From Cladocopium goreaui (lineage: Eukaryota > Sar > Dinophyceae > Suessiales > Symbiodiniaceae): a stretch of 64,000 nt of DNA. The notes under the pieces are model-generated. The model saw nothing but the letters and a program-made list of their open reading frames with translations, ran no database searches and was not told the origin of the DNA. Positions within the stretch are counted from its first letter, which is position 1; each line of letters opens with the position of its first letter. The translations under genes and the position numbers were made by a program. Shown here piece by piece: positions 51,096 through 61,650 of the stretch. The stretch lies in NCBI GenBank assembly GCA_947184155.2, contig CAMXCT020001857.1, positions 186,001-250,000 on the forward strand, written 5' to 3'.

Positions 51096-51418
51096 TAAAA
51101 TGATAACACCCTACATCAGAAAAAAAAACACAACTCACGTGGAGATCCGGATAATGCGCTATCAAAACTACTGGCATTCCGTCCATAGTTTAAACATGTT
51201 TAAAACATAATGTTCCCTGGATAATGCTATAATTGGAGATGACCCCCATTTTCAGGCTTACCGAATTAATACAGGATAATGAAGGGGTATCGCCGGTAAT
51301 TATCGCTATACGTGAATTATGTTGGTTGATATACTGTAACTTAAGGTCATATCGCTTAGAACTATCTACATTGCGACATATAATTACCCGTGTATATATA
51401 TATATACATAAATACAAT

Positions 51419-51516
51419 CTGGTGGTTTGGAACATTTTTCCCATTTCGTTGGGAATGTCATCATCACTGACGAAGTCCATCATTTTTCAGAGGGGTAGGG
51501 CTCAACCACCAACCAG
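51419..51516. mobile_element. M2 MITE, shortened left end
   Basis: Begins CTGGTGGTTTGGAAC (one TTGG unit lost) and ends CCACCAACCAG. The target duplication is not evident. Confidence 0.8.
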
Positions 51517-51886
51517 TAGTTCCAATAAAGAATAAGTCATAGTTCCATATAACCATATAATCACCATATATAATATAATTCCATATTCATATAGAATACT
51601 ATAATATTAGACTAAATTCCATGGTAGAACGGTAGAACCAGCAATATCATTCGCACCAGCCTTTTGGATGCTTGGTTCCACCCATCCATGTGGATCCTGG
51701 ACGGAACGACCTATGTGACCTACGTGACCTGGTAACCGGGTCAGCTTATGAAAAGTTGGCGACTTCCATAGCAATTGTGGTTGTCAAAGTTCCCAATGGT
51801 CACAGGAGAAAGAATTGAAGAACCAACAAACATCCTGGTATCATGGGGATTTTGATTGGGATATGGGGTAGAACCTAACGATTTCC

Positions 51887-51958
51887 CCTCTGGAAGCCAT
51901 GGCAATTGATGAAAAAAAATGTGATTTCCATAGCTACGTCAAATTACCAGAGGATATT
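51887..51958. mobile_element. M1 MITE, internally deleted
   Basis: CCCTCTGGAAGCCATGG on the left and GTCAAATTACCAGAGGATA on the right, with a core of only about 35 bp. Confidence 0.6.
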
Positions 51959-52205
51959 TACATTTAAAACAAGTGAAATGAAAACATTCAGGACTACCAA
52001 AAGCATATTTGCATATCAACTCGCCATATTTTGTTGCTTGAGCCATCATGCTTGATGCTCATCCCCCATGAGCGAAATGGACAATTCCAGACAGAGGGTA
52101 ATATAGAAACATGTGCAATGAAATTATAGAAACACATAAAATAGAAAAATGTGGGAAATTGATTAACACATTAATTTGAAAGCGATGTAAACGTTACTGC
52201 CGTAG

Positions 52206-52309
52206 GCGTGAAGTCTGCGGTGGACGCCTGCCTCAAGGGTGGTGGAAAGACCTGGGGGAAGGTGGGAAAATGCATCGCCGATGGGAAAATGACTGGAGAA
52301 ATGGGATCA
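52206..52309 (+). CDS. Exon of an unknown gene (1 of 3 that fit in phase)
   Basis: After CTGCCGTAG the frame reads VKSAVDACLKGGGKTWGKVG and KCIADGKMTGEMGS, ending with TCA at a GTGAGT donor (52310). A small basic, Gly-rich segment. The following exon at 52617 starts in phase 0, as required. The product is not recognised. Confidence 0.55.
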
Positions 52310-52616
52310 GTGAGTGAACTATCACATTTATATATAATATTATATAATATCATGTTAATATATATATATATATATATATCTATTACTAATACTATATTCT
52401 CTGGTTTCCCTATACCGCCAAACAACCCTTTGGAAATACACAAAAAGACACGTTTTTGGACTGAAACTCTTTAAATCATATTGAAGTACCACTCATATAC
52501 AATTTTTTTTTACCACCTATACACCATTTTTCATTGGTTAAATCATGTGAAATCCACCATTCTTTGGGTTCCCAAAATGCCACCACCTCACACGTCACAT
52601 CTTGTCATTTGTACAG

Positions 52617-52657
52617 GCTCTTTGGATGGCCAACGCAGGACCAGGAGCGGTGACCGA
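52617..52657 (+). CDS. 41-bp exon joining in phase
   Basis: After TTTGTACAG the frame reads ALWMANAGPGAVT and ends GA at a GTGAGT donor (52658). Phase 0 in, phase 2 out. Acceptor and donor are both consensus. Confidence 0.5.
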
Positions 52658-52699
52658 GTGAGTTGACGTCATGGGTTTGTTCTTTAAGATTCTTGAAAG

Positions 52700-52925
52700 T
52701 GTTGTTCCAGTTGTTAGCGCACAGTGTATATATTATATGATATAGTTATATTATATATGATATAATAATCATATTATGTGTTATATATTATATAATTATA
52801 TATTATATATTATATGTATATATATATTAGATATTATATAGCTGTATGGCTGTATAGATAATATATATATATATATTTACATATTATGTATATATGATAT
52901 ATATATATATATGTGTATAATCCAC
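52700..52925. repeat. AT-rich imperfect repeat
   Basis: Almost pure A/T, with TATATTATATGATATA-type words and self-complementary stretches. It fills an intron if the exons on either side belong together. Confidence 0.8.
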
Positions 52926-53403
52926 CATAGTTTCCCATATCCCGCCAAAGATGGGTGAAAATCATTGAACATCGCCATGGTTATAATCAATTGTTTGAAC
53001 CTCAACTGCCCCTGTGAAGTTGGCCAAAAAACACCGAATTAGAATGCCAAAACGTCAGATAGATCAGATAAAATGTCGGATTCTTTGTCAGAGTTTATGT
53101 CAGATATACAGTTGGTGGGGAAAATTCGCAGAAAGTCATTGACTTTTGCCACTTAAATTAAGCGGTTTTTCACGATTTTCTCCGTGCCACACGTGGCAAC
53201 TTGTTCTTGTGATCTCTGGAGATATGGATCCAGCCGTAGCTTCTTAGGAAGTACGACTGGGGTATCATTTAGGGGGTTAGCCGTACCTTCTCAGAAAGTG
53301 GCCATGGATCCATAGGGATATATAATAATATATATATTACAATATTCCATTTTCATGTGTCATAGACCTATATAATCATATTATCCCAGTATCTTTTATT
53401 GAA

Positions 53404-53490
53404 TACCCTCTGGTAAACAAACATAACTATGCAAAGTCACAATGTTTAATGGGAAAATCCACTATTTCGATAGCCATTTTCTACACATTA
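53404..53490. mobile_element. M1 MITE, left two thirds
   Basis: TACCCTCTGGTAAACAAACATAAC through CACTATTTCGATAGCCATTTTC; the right end is missing where a coding-like segment begins. Confidence 0.7.
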
Positions 53491-53496
53491 CTGTTT

Positions 53497-53655
53497 TGGG
53501 AGCTGCTGTATCCACGCATTCTTAACTCATTTGCCACGACTGCCCAGGCGCTGATGACGCCACGGGAGTACCTTGGCAGCGACATGTCTTTCCCTGCCAA
53601 TTTATGGATCTACTTCCGGAGAAGATCGTTGGATCCAGAAGAGTGGTGCCCCCAA
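53497..53655 (+). other. Coding-like segment next to an M1 fragment
   Basis: The frame runs ELLYPRILNSFATTAQALMT, PREYLGSDMSFPANLWIYFR and RRSLDPEEW. The latter part (after TGCCCAG at 53547) looks most like an exon. An M4-type repeat starts at its end. It does not join in phase to the 52657 donor. Confidence 0.4.
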
Positions 53656-53768
53656 GATAGCTACAGGTTGGTTTATAACTCCAATAACTATGGTATATGG
53701 TACTTATAACTATAGTTACTGGGGCTTTTGTTAAGCAACTAGCATCACTGGGGGGCCTCACATTGTAG
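53646..53768. mobile_element. M4 MITE
   Basis: GTGCCCCCAAGATAGCTAC on the left faces CACTGGGGGGCCTCACA on the right, around GGTTTATAACTCCAATAAC and TAACTATAGTTACTGGGGC. Confidence 0.6.
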
Positions 53769-54620
53769 GTGATTCTTTCCTGGTGTGTTTCCTGTTTCGT
53801 GATGTCGGGTCAGGAGCTGTTTCCTGGTTCCTCAATGTGGGTAGCCAATCCCAAGGCATGAGCCAAGGAGATTGGTCCCGTGCCCCTAGGGCCCTAGGTG
53901 GTCCTTGTTCATCCTAAATGATTTTGCCCAGCAAGGCGATACAGAATCCAAAAACGCATGGAGAACTCAAGACTTTACCTGAAATTCTCATGAATTCTCT
54001 GTATCACTGGATTGGTTGCAGGGAAAATCTACAGGAAATCATGGTTTTCCCCATCAAATATAGGGTTTTCCGTGGTGAATTCTCCTTTAATCCCATCAAT
54101 GCGATTCAACAAAGGGTCCGCCCCTAACTTAGTTTCATGCAACCAGAGGTTATATTTAGGAGGTTGTAGTACATGAATATTTGATGCATCACCCAAATTC
54201 CATCAAACACGACCGGGTTGAAAGATCCTGAGTTTCATGATTTTCCATTGGAACGACATGTAGATTCATGCAGGTGATCTAGATTGTGCATTGCAATTTA
54301 TGCACCCGCATTTACCAAGTTCATTTTTTTCCACCCGGCTCTTTGGATTGAATAATACCGTCCCATCTCTTTACAAAGCCAACATTTTTGTACACTTATA
54401 CATTCATTTCTCGATTTCAGAGGACATGTTCATCACATGTTTATCGATTATCAAATAAACCATTTGAATTCGATTCTACAGAGTGGCCACCCCCTTATGT
54501 TTGTTGGTTCAGGTTCACCCTATTAACTAATTATACGTTATTTCGTTATTTGAATGCCATAGACCCTAGTGAAGAAGAGGGGCCCCCGCCTTGTATTGAT
54601 GTGAGTGATTTTTTTCCCAG

Positions 54621-54665
54621 GCCCTGGCACTGGTGGCTTGCAAAGAAGGGTCGCAGTGGCAACTG
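54621..54665 (+). CDS. 45-bp exon that fits the 52657 donor phase
   Basis: After TTTTTTCCCAG; with the two leftover bases of the previous exon the frame reads PWHWWLAKKGRSGN and ends at a GTGAGG donor. The alternative frame (ALALVACKEGSQWQL) is also open, so the link is tentative. If right, the intron is about 2 kb and holds an M1 and an M4 element and the AT-rich block. Confidence 0.35.
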
Positions 54666-54868
54666 GTGAGGGCCCAAGGTTAGGTAGTCTTGGGAAAGAC
54701 ATGGGAAATTCATTCGAATAGTGTGGTTTTATGTGGTTGAATAGGGATCATTCATCGGGATAATTCGGGATACTCATTCGGGACATTAGCGTATATTAAC
54801 TATATTAATTATATAGACTATATAGATCATTCCGGCTGAGTAGGTAGAAACTGATCCTGTTTGTATTA

Positions 54869-54973
54869 CTGGTTGGTGGTTTGGAACATGTTTTTATTTT
54901 TCCATATATTGGGAATGTCATCATCCCAACTGACGAACTCATATTTTCATAGGGGTAGGTATACCACCAACCA
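54869..54973. mobile_element. M2 MITE, right tip shortened
   Basis: Full left end. The right end stops at ACCACCAACCA, followed by TACCATATATATA. Confidence 0.85.
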
Positions 54974-55019
54974 TACCATATATATATATATACACATCTT
55001 ATTGATCTATTTGAGGATA

Positions 55020-55115
55020 TACCCTCTGGTAAACGTTAACAAAAAACTATGGAAAATAACCATGTTTGGGATAATCCACTATTTCTATGGCCATTTTTTG
55101 CAATGGAAAATAAAC
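55020..55115. mobile_element. M1 MITE, left part
   Basis: TACCCTCTGGTAAACGTTAAC with AAAAAACTATGGAAAATAACC; the right end is lost. It resembles the copy at 21607. Confidence 0.7.
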
Positions 55116-55265
55116 GGCCAACCAGCAATCCGGATGACCATGGTTCCTATGATCCTCATTGTAACTCACAAGATCACCGAGAATAAAACCGAAACCAGGT
55201 GGTGCCCCCCCCAGCTAGAAATTTGTTATAATCCCATGAAAACTATAGATATGATACATACACAC

Positions 55266-55296
<31 letters not shown>

Positions 55297-55969
55297 TATC
55301 ACCAACAAAAACCATAGTTATTGGAGTTATTAGCCAAGTTAGCTATCTTGGGGGCACCACCTTGTAGTTATTTACTCATGTTTTTCTTAGTTAGCCAAAA
55401 TCATGCCACAATGAAATCACTGATGTTAGTCACTGATGCCATTTATATGGTTAGGTGGCTTTGTAAATCAAGTACTCATAATTGTCAGGGCACCACCTAG
55501 TAAGTGGCGAAGCAAAGTGGTGAAACGTGTGCTTTTCCGCAACCGCCATAGATAGAGACGTTGGAATGCATCGAAAAACATCCTGGAAACACGTGTGTAT
55601 CTTGGGAAGACTAGAAATCAACAATTTTGTGTTGACAGTGTTTTGGCCTCGTGTTGCTGATCTGTTTTGTGTGTGTGTTCAGCAGTGTGTGGTTTCTCTT
55701 CGAGAAAAGCTTGAAACAATTACAGATGGAACCATCCAAAAACTGTTCCAAGAAACAAACCATTGAAACTATTCGAATCTATTCGAAACTCCTTGAGATT
55801 GAGTCTTCATGACGAGATCAAACAACTCCATTTGACTCTTGGTAACTGACTAACTGGGACGTAGCCCATGAGGGAAACTCACTGGATGGCCCTCAACTGG
55901 GGCAATTTCTTCTCCGATCAGAAACTTTGGGCACGTTTGGAGGTGTGAATTTTGTAGACCTGGACTTTG

Positions 55970-56072
55970 TACCCTCTGGTAATTTAACATAGCTACTGAA
56001 AATGACCATAGAAATAGTGGATTTTCCCATTGTTTAAATGGTGGATCTTTCCAGTTCGTTTTTTGTGAGGGT
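55970..56072. mobile_element. M1 MITE, right end eroded
   Basis: Left end TACCCTCTGGTAATTTAAC; on the right only TTCCAGTTCG and GTGAGGGTA remain. It is most like the copy at 1130. Confidence 0.75.
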
Positions 56073-56113
56073 AATCCTTTCCGAAGTGGACAATCCGAAG
56101 CTTTCAGAACAGT

Positions 56114-56300
56114 TCACTGGCGTGCCACTGCTACTTCTGGCAATGTTGCTGAGGCGCTGATCTTGAATTCTCGCCCTTGGCATTGGTGGAAACTCTCATA
56201 TCTCTCATGTTTGGAAGCCAGAGGGCAACACAGTTCTGTTGTATTTGGACCTGTACTTCTTTCATCATCTTTCACATTGATCAACTCCTTCCCACATTCC
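56114..56300 (-). CDS. Terminal exon of an unknown minus-strand gene, Cys-rich start
   Basis: On the minus strand a CTGCAG acceptor is followed by a frame reading ECGKELINVKDDERSTGPNT, TELCCPLASKHERYESFHQC and QGREFKISASATLPEVAVAR, then TGA. CGK with a preceding Cys (CRECG across the junction) and a later CC hint at a metal site. Composition looks coding, while the + frame over the same bases is less convincing. The product is not recognised. Confidence 0.4.
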
Positions 56301-56587
56301 CTGCAGAGTCGCACCCGCCCCGGAAGCTGGCATGTCCATAGGATCTAAATGACCCAAGGCTGTAGCTTAATGTGGACTTTGATGATTTTAATGATCATCG
56401 ATTTATGAAGGGTTCATGAAAACCTAGGTTCGCTGGTGCCACCAAGGAGCAATGATAATTTGCTGATTTCCTTTCACCCCATGATCTAGTTCAACATGGG
56501 GATGGGTTCAAAACCTATTAGTACCATATGACTGGGGGAATGATATGGAATGCTCATCAACATCCATTAACCAGCTAATTTAGGGTA

Positions 56588-56692
56588 CCTACAGTTATGG
56601 CACTTAACATATATCAGATATAAATGGAACTATAACTCCTAAGGTTATATATCATTATAAACCCATTTATAGCTGTTAAGGGCCATAACTGT
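56588..56692. mobile_element. M3 MITE
   Basis: ACAGTTATGGCACTTAACA on the left, GTTAAGGGCCATAACTGTAG on the right, core AAATGGAACTATAACTCC. One of the more symmetrical copies. Confidence 0.8.
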
Positions 56693-57631
56693 AGGGTGCC
56701 AGGCTTTGGATGCATAGCCATATCAGGCCATATCTACCATCAAAGTCACCTAGCTGAAACAAACTTCGCCAGCTGTCTGGTCTCGGCATTTGACCAACTT
56801 CTGAGGCAATGACGCTTCTCGAACAAGGAGACCGTGGGCAAAATCGAGGGCTTTGCGGTTGGGTCATGTTGGGTCCGCAATTCTTTGGGTGATTTTGTCG
56901 AGCCTCAAATCCGGGAGTGATATCCCAACGTGGCTGTGGTTGTTTCAGGTGAATCAATATGATCCAGATAAATTGAGAGAAAATATCTACATATACCGTT
57001 ACATACCCAGCGTTGTATTGAATGTTCTGCAACCGAGGGTCCCTGATAGTTCAGAAATCAGCAGGGGAATTCCTGGTTGATAGGTGTTTTATTATCTCAT
57101 TATTTATAGGGTATCGACCATACAAGGTGGTGCAGGATTTCTTCCATCCACAGTATCACAGAGTGTTTGGTGGTTCCAATATGATTAACTTTTCTACCCA
57201 GTGCCGTTGATTCGTGTTTTTTCCTCCAGATTTAGGTCATGGTATGTGCTACTTGAATGTGCATCCCAGATAGTAAGTGGTTTAATATCCTACATTAAAG
57301 AAATATTATTGTTATTACTGTTATTATCATTATCATAATTATTATAACTATATTTGTTTGGATTATAATATGTACAACATGACATAGTGTAATTGTATAT
57401 GGATTATATATGATTATTTAACAGTAATAACAATAATATATTGTATAGATAACTAGTAATTTCATTTACACAGAATTGGATTATAATATGTTTGTTTTCA
57501 TTGCCCACCTAGTAGCTGGGATGCAGCCGCCAAGGAACCAGCTCAACATCAATGATTTGTTGCAGGGACTATATGTTGCCCCGGCTAGGGCTAGATCCAT
57601 ATCTCTACCATAAAGACAATATAGCTAACTT

Positions 57632-57760
57632 CAATGGGAATTTCAGGATACTGTACCATATAAGACCATATTTTGCAGGGATATTCCCTTACATTGGCCT
57701 AAAAAATAGGCCTTAGATATGGTAGGTACCTCGGATTTAGGTTCCTGAAATGGCCATTGA
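57632..57760. mobile_element. M6 hairpin MITE
   Basis: CAATGGGAATTTCAGGAT on the left, GGTTCCTGAAATGGCCATTG on the right. Nested inside are ACCATAT/ATATGGT and the central palindrome GGCCTAAAAAATAGGCC, so the whole can fold into one hairpin. Sister copy at 62970. Confidence 0.8.
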
Positions 57761-57867
57761 TAACTTGCCCAGTTAACAACTTATCATGAATTCATGTTCA
57801 ATGATAAATCCATCCAACATTTCCATGGGCACATTCCCATTTTAATACCCCTAGTCATCATCCATTT

Positions 57868-59461
57868 TACCAGTAGTACCGCACAAGGCGGTGGCGGAAG
57901 TTTCAAAAATAGGAAACCTATAGGAGAAGTTGGTTGTTGTGAATCAGGGATGGCAGAGCGAAGCCACTGATTGACCGAAAGGTGGTTGGAGTTGTGTTTG
58001 CTGGAATGGTTGCAATGGTTGCAGTGGTCACCTCCCCCACAACTGCTGGATGTAGTGTGATGTACTGCAACTGTAGTTGTAGTTGTAGCGTAGTGGAGTT
58101 GTAGTTGTGGTGTAATGTAATTAGTGTAGTGTAGTTGCAGTCATATAGTTGTAGTTGTAGTTGTTTTGTAGTTGTAGTTGTAGTTGTTGTAGTTGTAGTT
58201 GTAGGTGTTGTTGTTGCTGTTGTTGTTGTTGTAGTTGTAGCTGTAGTTGTTGTGTGGTTGTAGTTGTTGTGTAGTGTAGTAGTAGTAGTAGTAGGAGTAG
58301 TAGGAGTAGTAGGAGTAGTAGTAGTAGTAGTTGTTGTTGTTGTAGTTGTTGTTGTTGTTGTAATTGTTGTAGTAGTTGTTGTTGTAGTTATTGTTGTTGT
58401 TGTTGTTGCTGTTGTTGTTGTAGTAGCTGTAGTTGTTGTAGTTGTAGTTCTAGTTGTAGTTCTAGTTGTAGTTGTTGTGTAGGTGTAGTTGTAGTAGTAG
58501 TAGTAGTAGTTGTTGTTGTTGTTGTTGCTGTTGTTGTTGTTGCTGTTGTTGTTGTAGCTGTAGTTCTAGTTGTAGTTGTTGTGTAGTTGTTGTAGCTGTA
58601 GTTGTTGATTGTAGTTGTAGTTGTTGTGGTTGGTGTTGGTGTTGGTGTTGGTGGTGTTGTTGTTGTTGTTGCTGTTGCTGTTGTCGTCGAAGTTAGGGTA
58701 GTTAAGTTAGTGAAGTTAGTTAAGTTAGTCAAGTTAGTTAAGTTAATCAGTGTCTACTTTTTCGACATCTTCACGTCAAAAAAGGCTCAAAACCCGCAGT
58801 TTTTTACACTATTGACTTCGAAATGTGCTTCGCGCCACAACGGCGTGCGCTTTTTCGAAACTCCACATCTCAGCCTCCAAAAGTGGTCCGAACCCCTGGT
58901 GTTTTGCACATTTCGACTTCGAAATGTACTTCGCGCCACAACGGCGTGCACTTTTTCGACATCGCAACTTCCAAAAGTGGTCCGACATTGGTGTGCTTTG
59001 TACATTTTGACTTCAAAATGTGCTTCGCGCCACAACGGCGTGCACTTTTTCAACATCTCAACTTCCAAAAGTGGTCCGAGGTTGCGGTGTTTTGCACATT
59101 TTGCCTTCCAAATGTGGTTCGCGCCACAACGGCGTGCACTTTTTCGACAGCTCAACTTCCAAAAGTGGTCCGATCCTCTGGTGCTTTGTCACTTTTCACT
59201 TGGAAATGTGCTTCGCGCCACAACGGCGTGCAATTTTTCATCTCTCATCTGGCCAGCTGGCTCCGCACCCGCCGCTTTAGCGAGCCTACTTTTCGACCCT
59301 CCGGAGCCCCAAATCATTGGAAAAACACAGTGAATCGCGACTTTCCTATCTTTTCGCGCATCTACATCTTCTTTCTTCTGATCTTTTCTCTTCTGACTCT
59401 TCTCACCTCTGCTTTTCAACTGTCCATATTGTCGGAAGTATAGCTTCTAAACTTCCTTCGA
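57868..59461 (+). mobile_element. Compound repeat element, copy B (trinucleotide core)
   Basis: Head of about 120 bp as in copy A (CAGTAGTACCGCACAAGG to GAAGCCACTGATTG). The core is a TTG/TAG trinucleotide tract of about 0.65 kb. The tail has five 95-bp units (TTCGCGCCACAACGGCGTGC landmarks near 58829, 58930, 59025, 59120 and 59213), the shared block CTGGCCAGCTGGCTCCGCAC and the closing stem GGAAG..CTTCC. A + frame of 243 codons crosses the tail (words such as SRHNGVHFF). I remember such frames from Symbiodiniaceae protein sets, where they are probably repeat-derived. Confidence 0.8.
58060..58700. repeat. TTG/TAG trinucleotide microsatellite
   Basis: GTTGTAGTT and TAGTAGTAG runs with occasional GCTGTT. 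It yields poly-Val, poly-Cys and poly-Thr frames that are not genes. Confidence 0.93.
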
Positions 59462-59492
59462 ATAGTTTGTTCCATTATAAACCATCCACAAA

Positions 59493-59855
59493 ATGAGGTT
59501 CTATATCGCCAAAAACGGAGGTAAAATTGCGATTTGCAAGTTGTCCCGCGAACCTTTTCGCACGAAATGAGGTTTGAACGCCAAAAACTGAGGTAAAATT
59601 GTGATTTCCAAGTTGTCCCGCGAACCCTTTCGCACGAAATGAGGTTTGATCGCCAAAAACGGAGGTAAAATTGTGATTCCAGGTTCCCGTCGCAAACTTT
59701 TCGCACGAAATGAGGTTTGATCGCCAAAAACTGAGGTAAAATTGCGATTCCTCTTGCCCAATCGCAACCCTTTTGCACAAAATGAGGTTCGATCGTCAAA
59801 AACTGCGGTAAAATTGCAATTTTGAGGTGTCAATCGCAACCCTTACGCACGAAAT
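59493..59855. repeat. Tandem array, unit about 62-65 bp
   Basis: Five to six units with AAATGAGGTTTGATCGCC, AAAAACTGAGGTAAAATTG and CGAACCCTTTCGCACG. Overlapping frames on the minus strand are by-products. Confidence 0.88.
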
Positions 59856-59861
59856 CCGGCG

Positions 59862-60705
59862 AAGTGTGTAAAAGCTTCTGCGTGCAAAAGCTTCTTTGTG
59901 TAAAAACGTTTGTGTGTAAAAGCGTCTGTGTGTAAAAGTGTCTCTGTGTAAAAGCTTCTGTGTGTAAAAGCGTCTGTCAGTGTGTAAAAGTCTCTGTGTG
60001 TAAAAGTGTTTGTGTGTAAAAGCGTTTGTGTGTAAAAACTTTTGTGTGTAAAAGTGTCTGTGTGCAAAAGCGTCTGTGTGTAAAAGCGTCTGTGTGTAAA
60101 AGCTTCTGTCGGCAAAAGCGTCTGTGTGTAAAAGTCTCTGTGTGTAATTTGTGTGTAAAAGTGTTTGCGTGTAAAAGCGTCTGTGTGTAAAAGCGTCTGT
60201 GTGTAAAAGTCTCTGTGTGTAAAAGTGTTTGCGTGTAAAAGCGTCTGTGTGTAAAAGCGTCTGTGTGTAAAAGCTTCTGTGTGTAAAAGTCTCTGTGTGT
60301 AAAAGCCTCTGTGTGTAAAAGCGTCTGTGTGTAAAAGCGTCTGTGTGTAAAAGCGTCTGCGTGTAAAAGCTTCTGTGTGTAAAAGCTTCTGTGTGTAAAA
60401 GGGTCTGCGTGTAAAAGCTTCTGTGTGTAAAAGCTTCTGTGTGTAAAAGGGTCTGCGTGTAAAAGTCTCTGTGTGTAAAAGTCTCTGTGTGTAAAAGCGT
60501 CTGTGTGTAAAAGTGTCTGTGTGTAAAAGTCTCTGTGTGTTAAAGCGTCTGTGTAAAAGTGTCTGTGTGTAAGAGTGTCTGTGTAAAAGCGTCTGTGTGT
60601 AAAAGTGTCAGTGTAAAAGCGTCTGTGTGTAAAAGCCTCTGTGCGAGTGTAAAAGTCTCTATGTGCAAAAGCGTCTGTCTGACTGTCTGTAAAAAGTTCT
60701 GTGTG
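59862..60705. repeat. 16-bp minisatellite GTGTGTAAAAGCGTCT
   Basis: About 50 units of CTGTGTGTAAAAGCGT with the variable part GCGT, GTCT, GCTT or GTGT after AAAA. It directly follows the 62-65 bp array. Confidence 0.93.
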
Positions 60706-61650
60706 TGATAAACTTTACGAGAGAGACGATGCAAACTACTAACTACTTTACTATATTACTATATTAAATATTTATTATTATTGTCTTGTTCTTGTAGTAT
60801 AGTATAGTATATTGAATATTGAATAATTTTCTTGATTCTGATACTACTTACTACTCTTCTCGTCTGCCTATAATAATAATACATCTTTAATGTATTATAT
60901 ATATATTGTCTTGTAATATAGTGACTATAGTGTCTCCATACTAACAACAGAAGACTCTGCTCCTCTACGCTCTCGGGCCATCCGTCGTCTAGTTGAGCTG
61001 GTAGATCTGGTAGGTTAGCCTTGGGGAAAAACCATGTGGGTGTTTGCTGTGCTCCATTCTCTCAGGATTGTGAAAAGTAACTTTCGGTTCTGGGGACCAC
61101 TGATGAGTCTAGCTGTGACAAAGACCTTGTTTTTTACTTTCTGATGGATTGTGATAAATGACTATCACCATGACTATGACTATGGACTATGACTAATGAC
61201 TTATGAATTAACTGATTGATAATTGAATATTGATTATTGGCTATTGGTTGGCATGTGACTTGAGTCTAGTGACTAGTGACTAGTGACTAGTGATGAAACA
61301 TGACTCAGACCACTGGCCATTCCTCATTGAATAAGTAGGTCCGTAGGTAGCAGCTGAGTAATGGACGCTGACTAACGTTGTTTGACATCTACCAAAACGA
61401 AGAAACCATAGTTACATAGTCATAGTTGGTTAGTTATCCATAACTGCCATAGCTGCCATAGCTGTAGCTGCTATTGATATTGCTATTGAATATGAATACT
61501 GCTGCTGCTATTGCTACAGTTTTTTGTTGAGTTCATGTAGAACCCAAACAGACCTCATAAACATGGAACTGTTAAAGGTAGGTGGCAAGGGATCAACTAA
61601 ACTAAATTTAAACTAAACTAAATTTCAATTATATATATATTGTTTAAACC
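60706..61650. other. AT-rich gap before the intronless frame
   Basis: No gene seen. TAGTATAGTATAGTATATTG-type words at 60795-60815, a cluster of GACTAGTGACTAGTGACTAG at 61270-61292, and short ATAGCTGCCATAGCTG repeats near 61448-61470. Confidence 0.5.

Larger units (their letters stand above)
47935..52205. other. Intergenic, repeat-rich
   Basis: No gene is supported. Contents not listed elsewhere: AT runs at 48447-48502 and 50032-50050; a tract at 48880-49680 with low repeat content and no coding signal; an hairpin GCAACGCC-GTA-GGCGTTGC near 49731-49749. Confidence 0.5.

Noticed and set aside
58264..59333. Poly-Val, poly-Cys and poly-Thr frames and the 243-codon frame after them
   Set aside because: They are translations of the trinucleotide tract and of the 95-bp repeats in compound element B.
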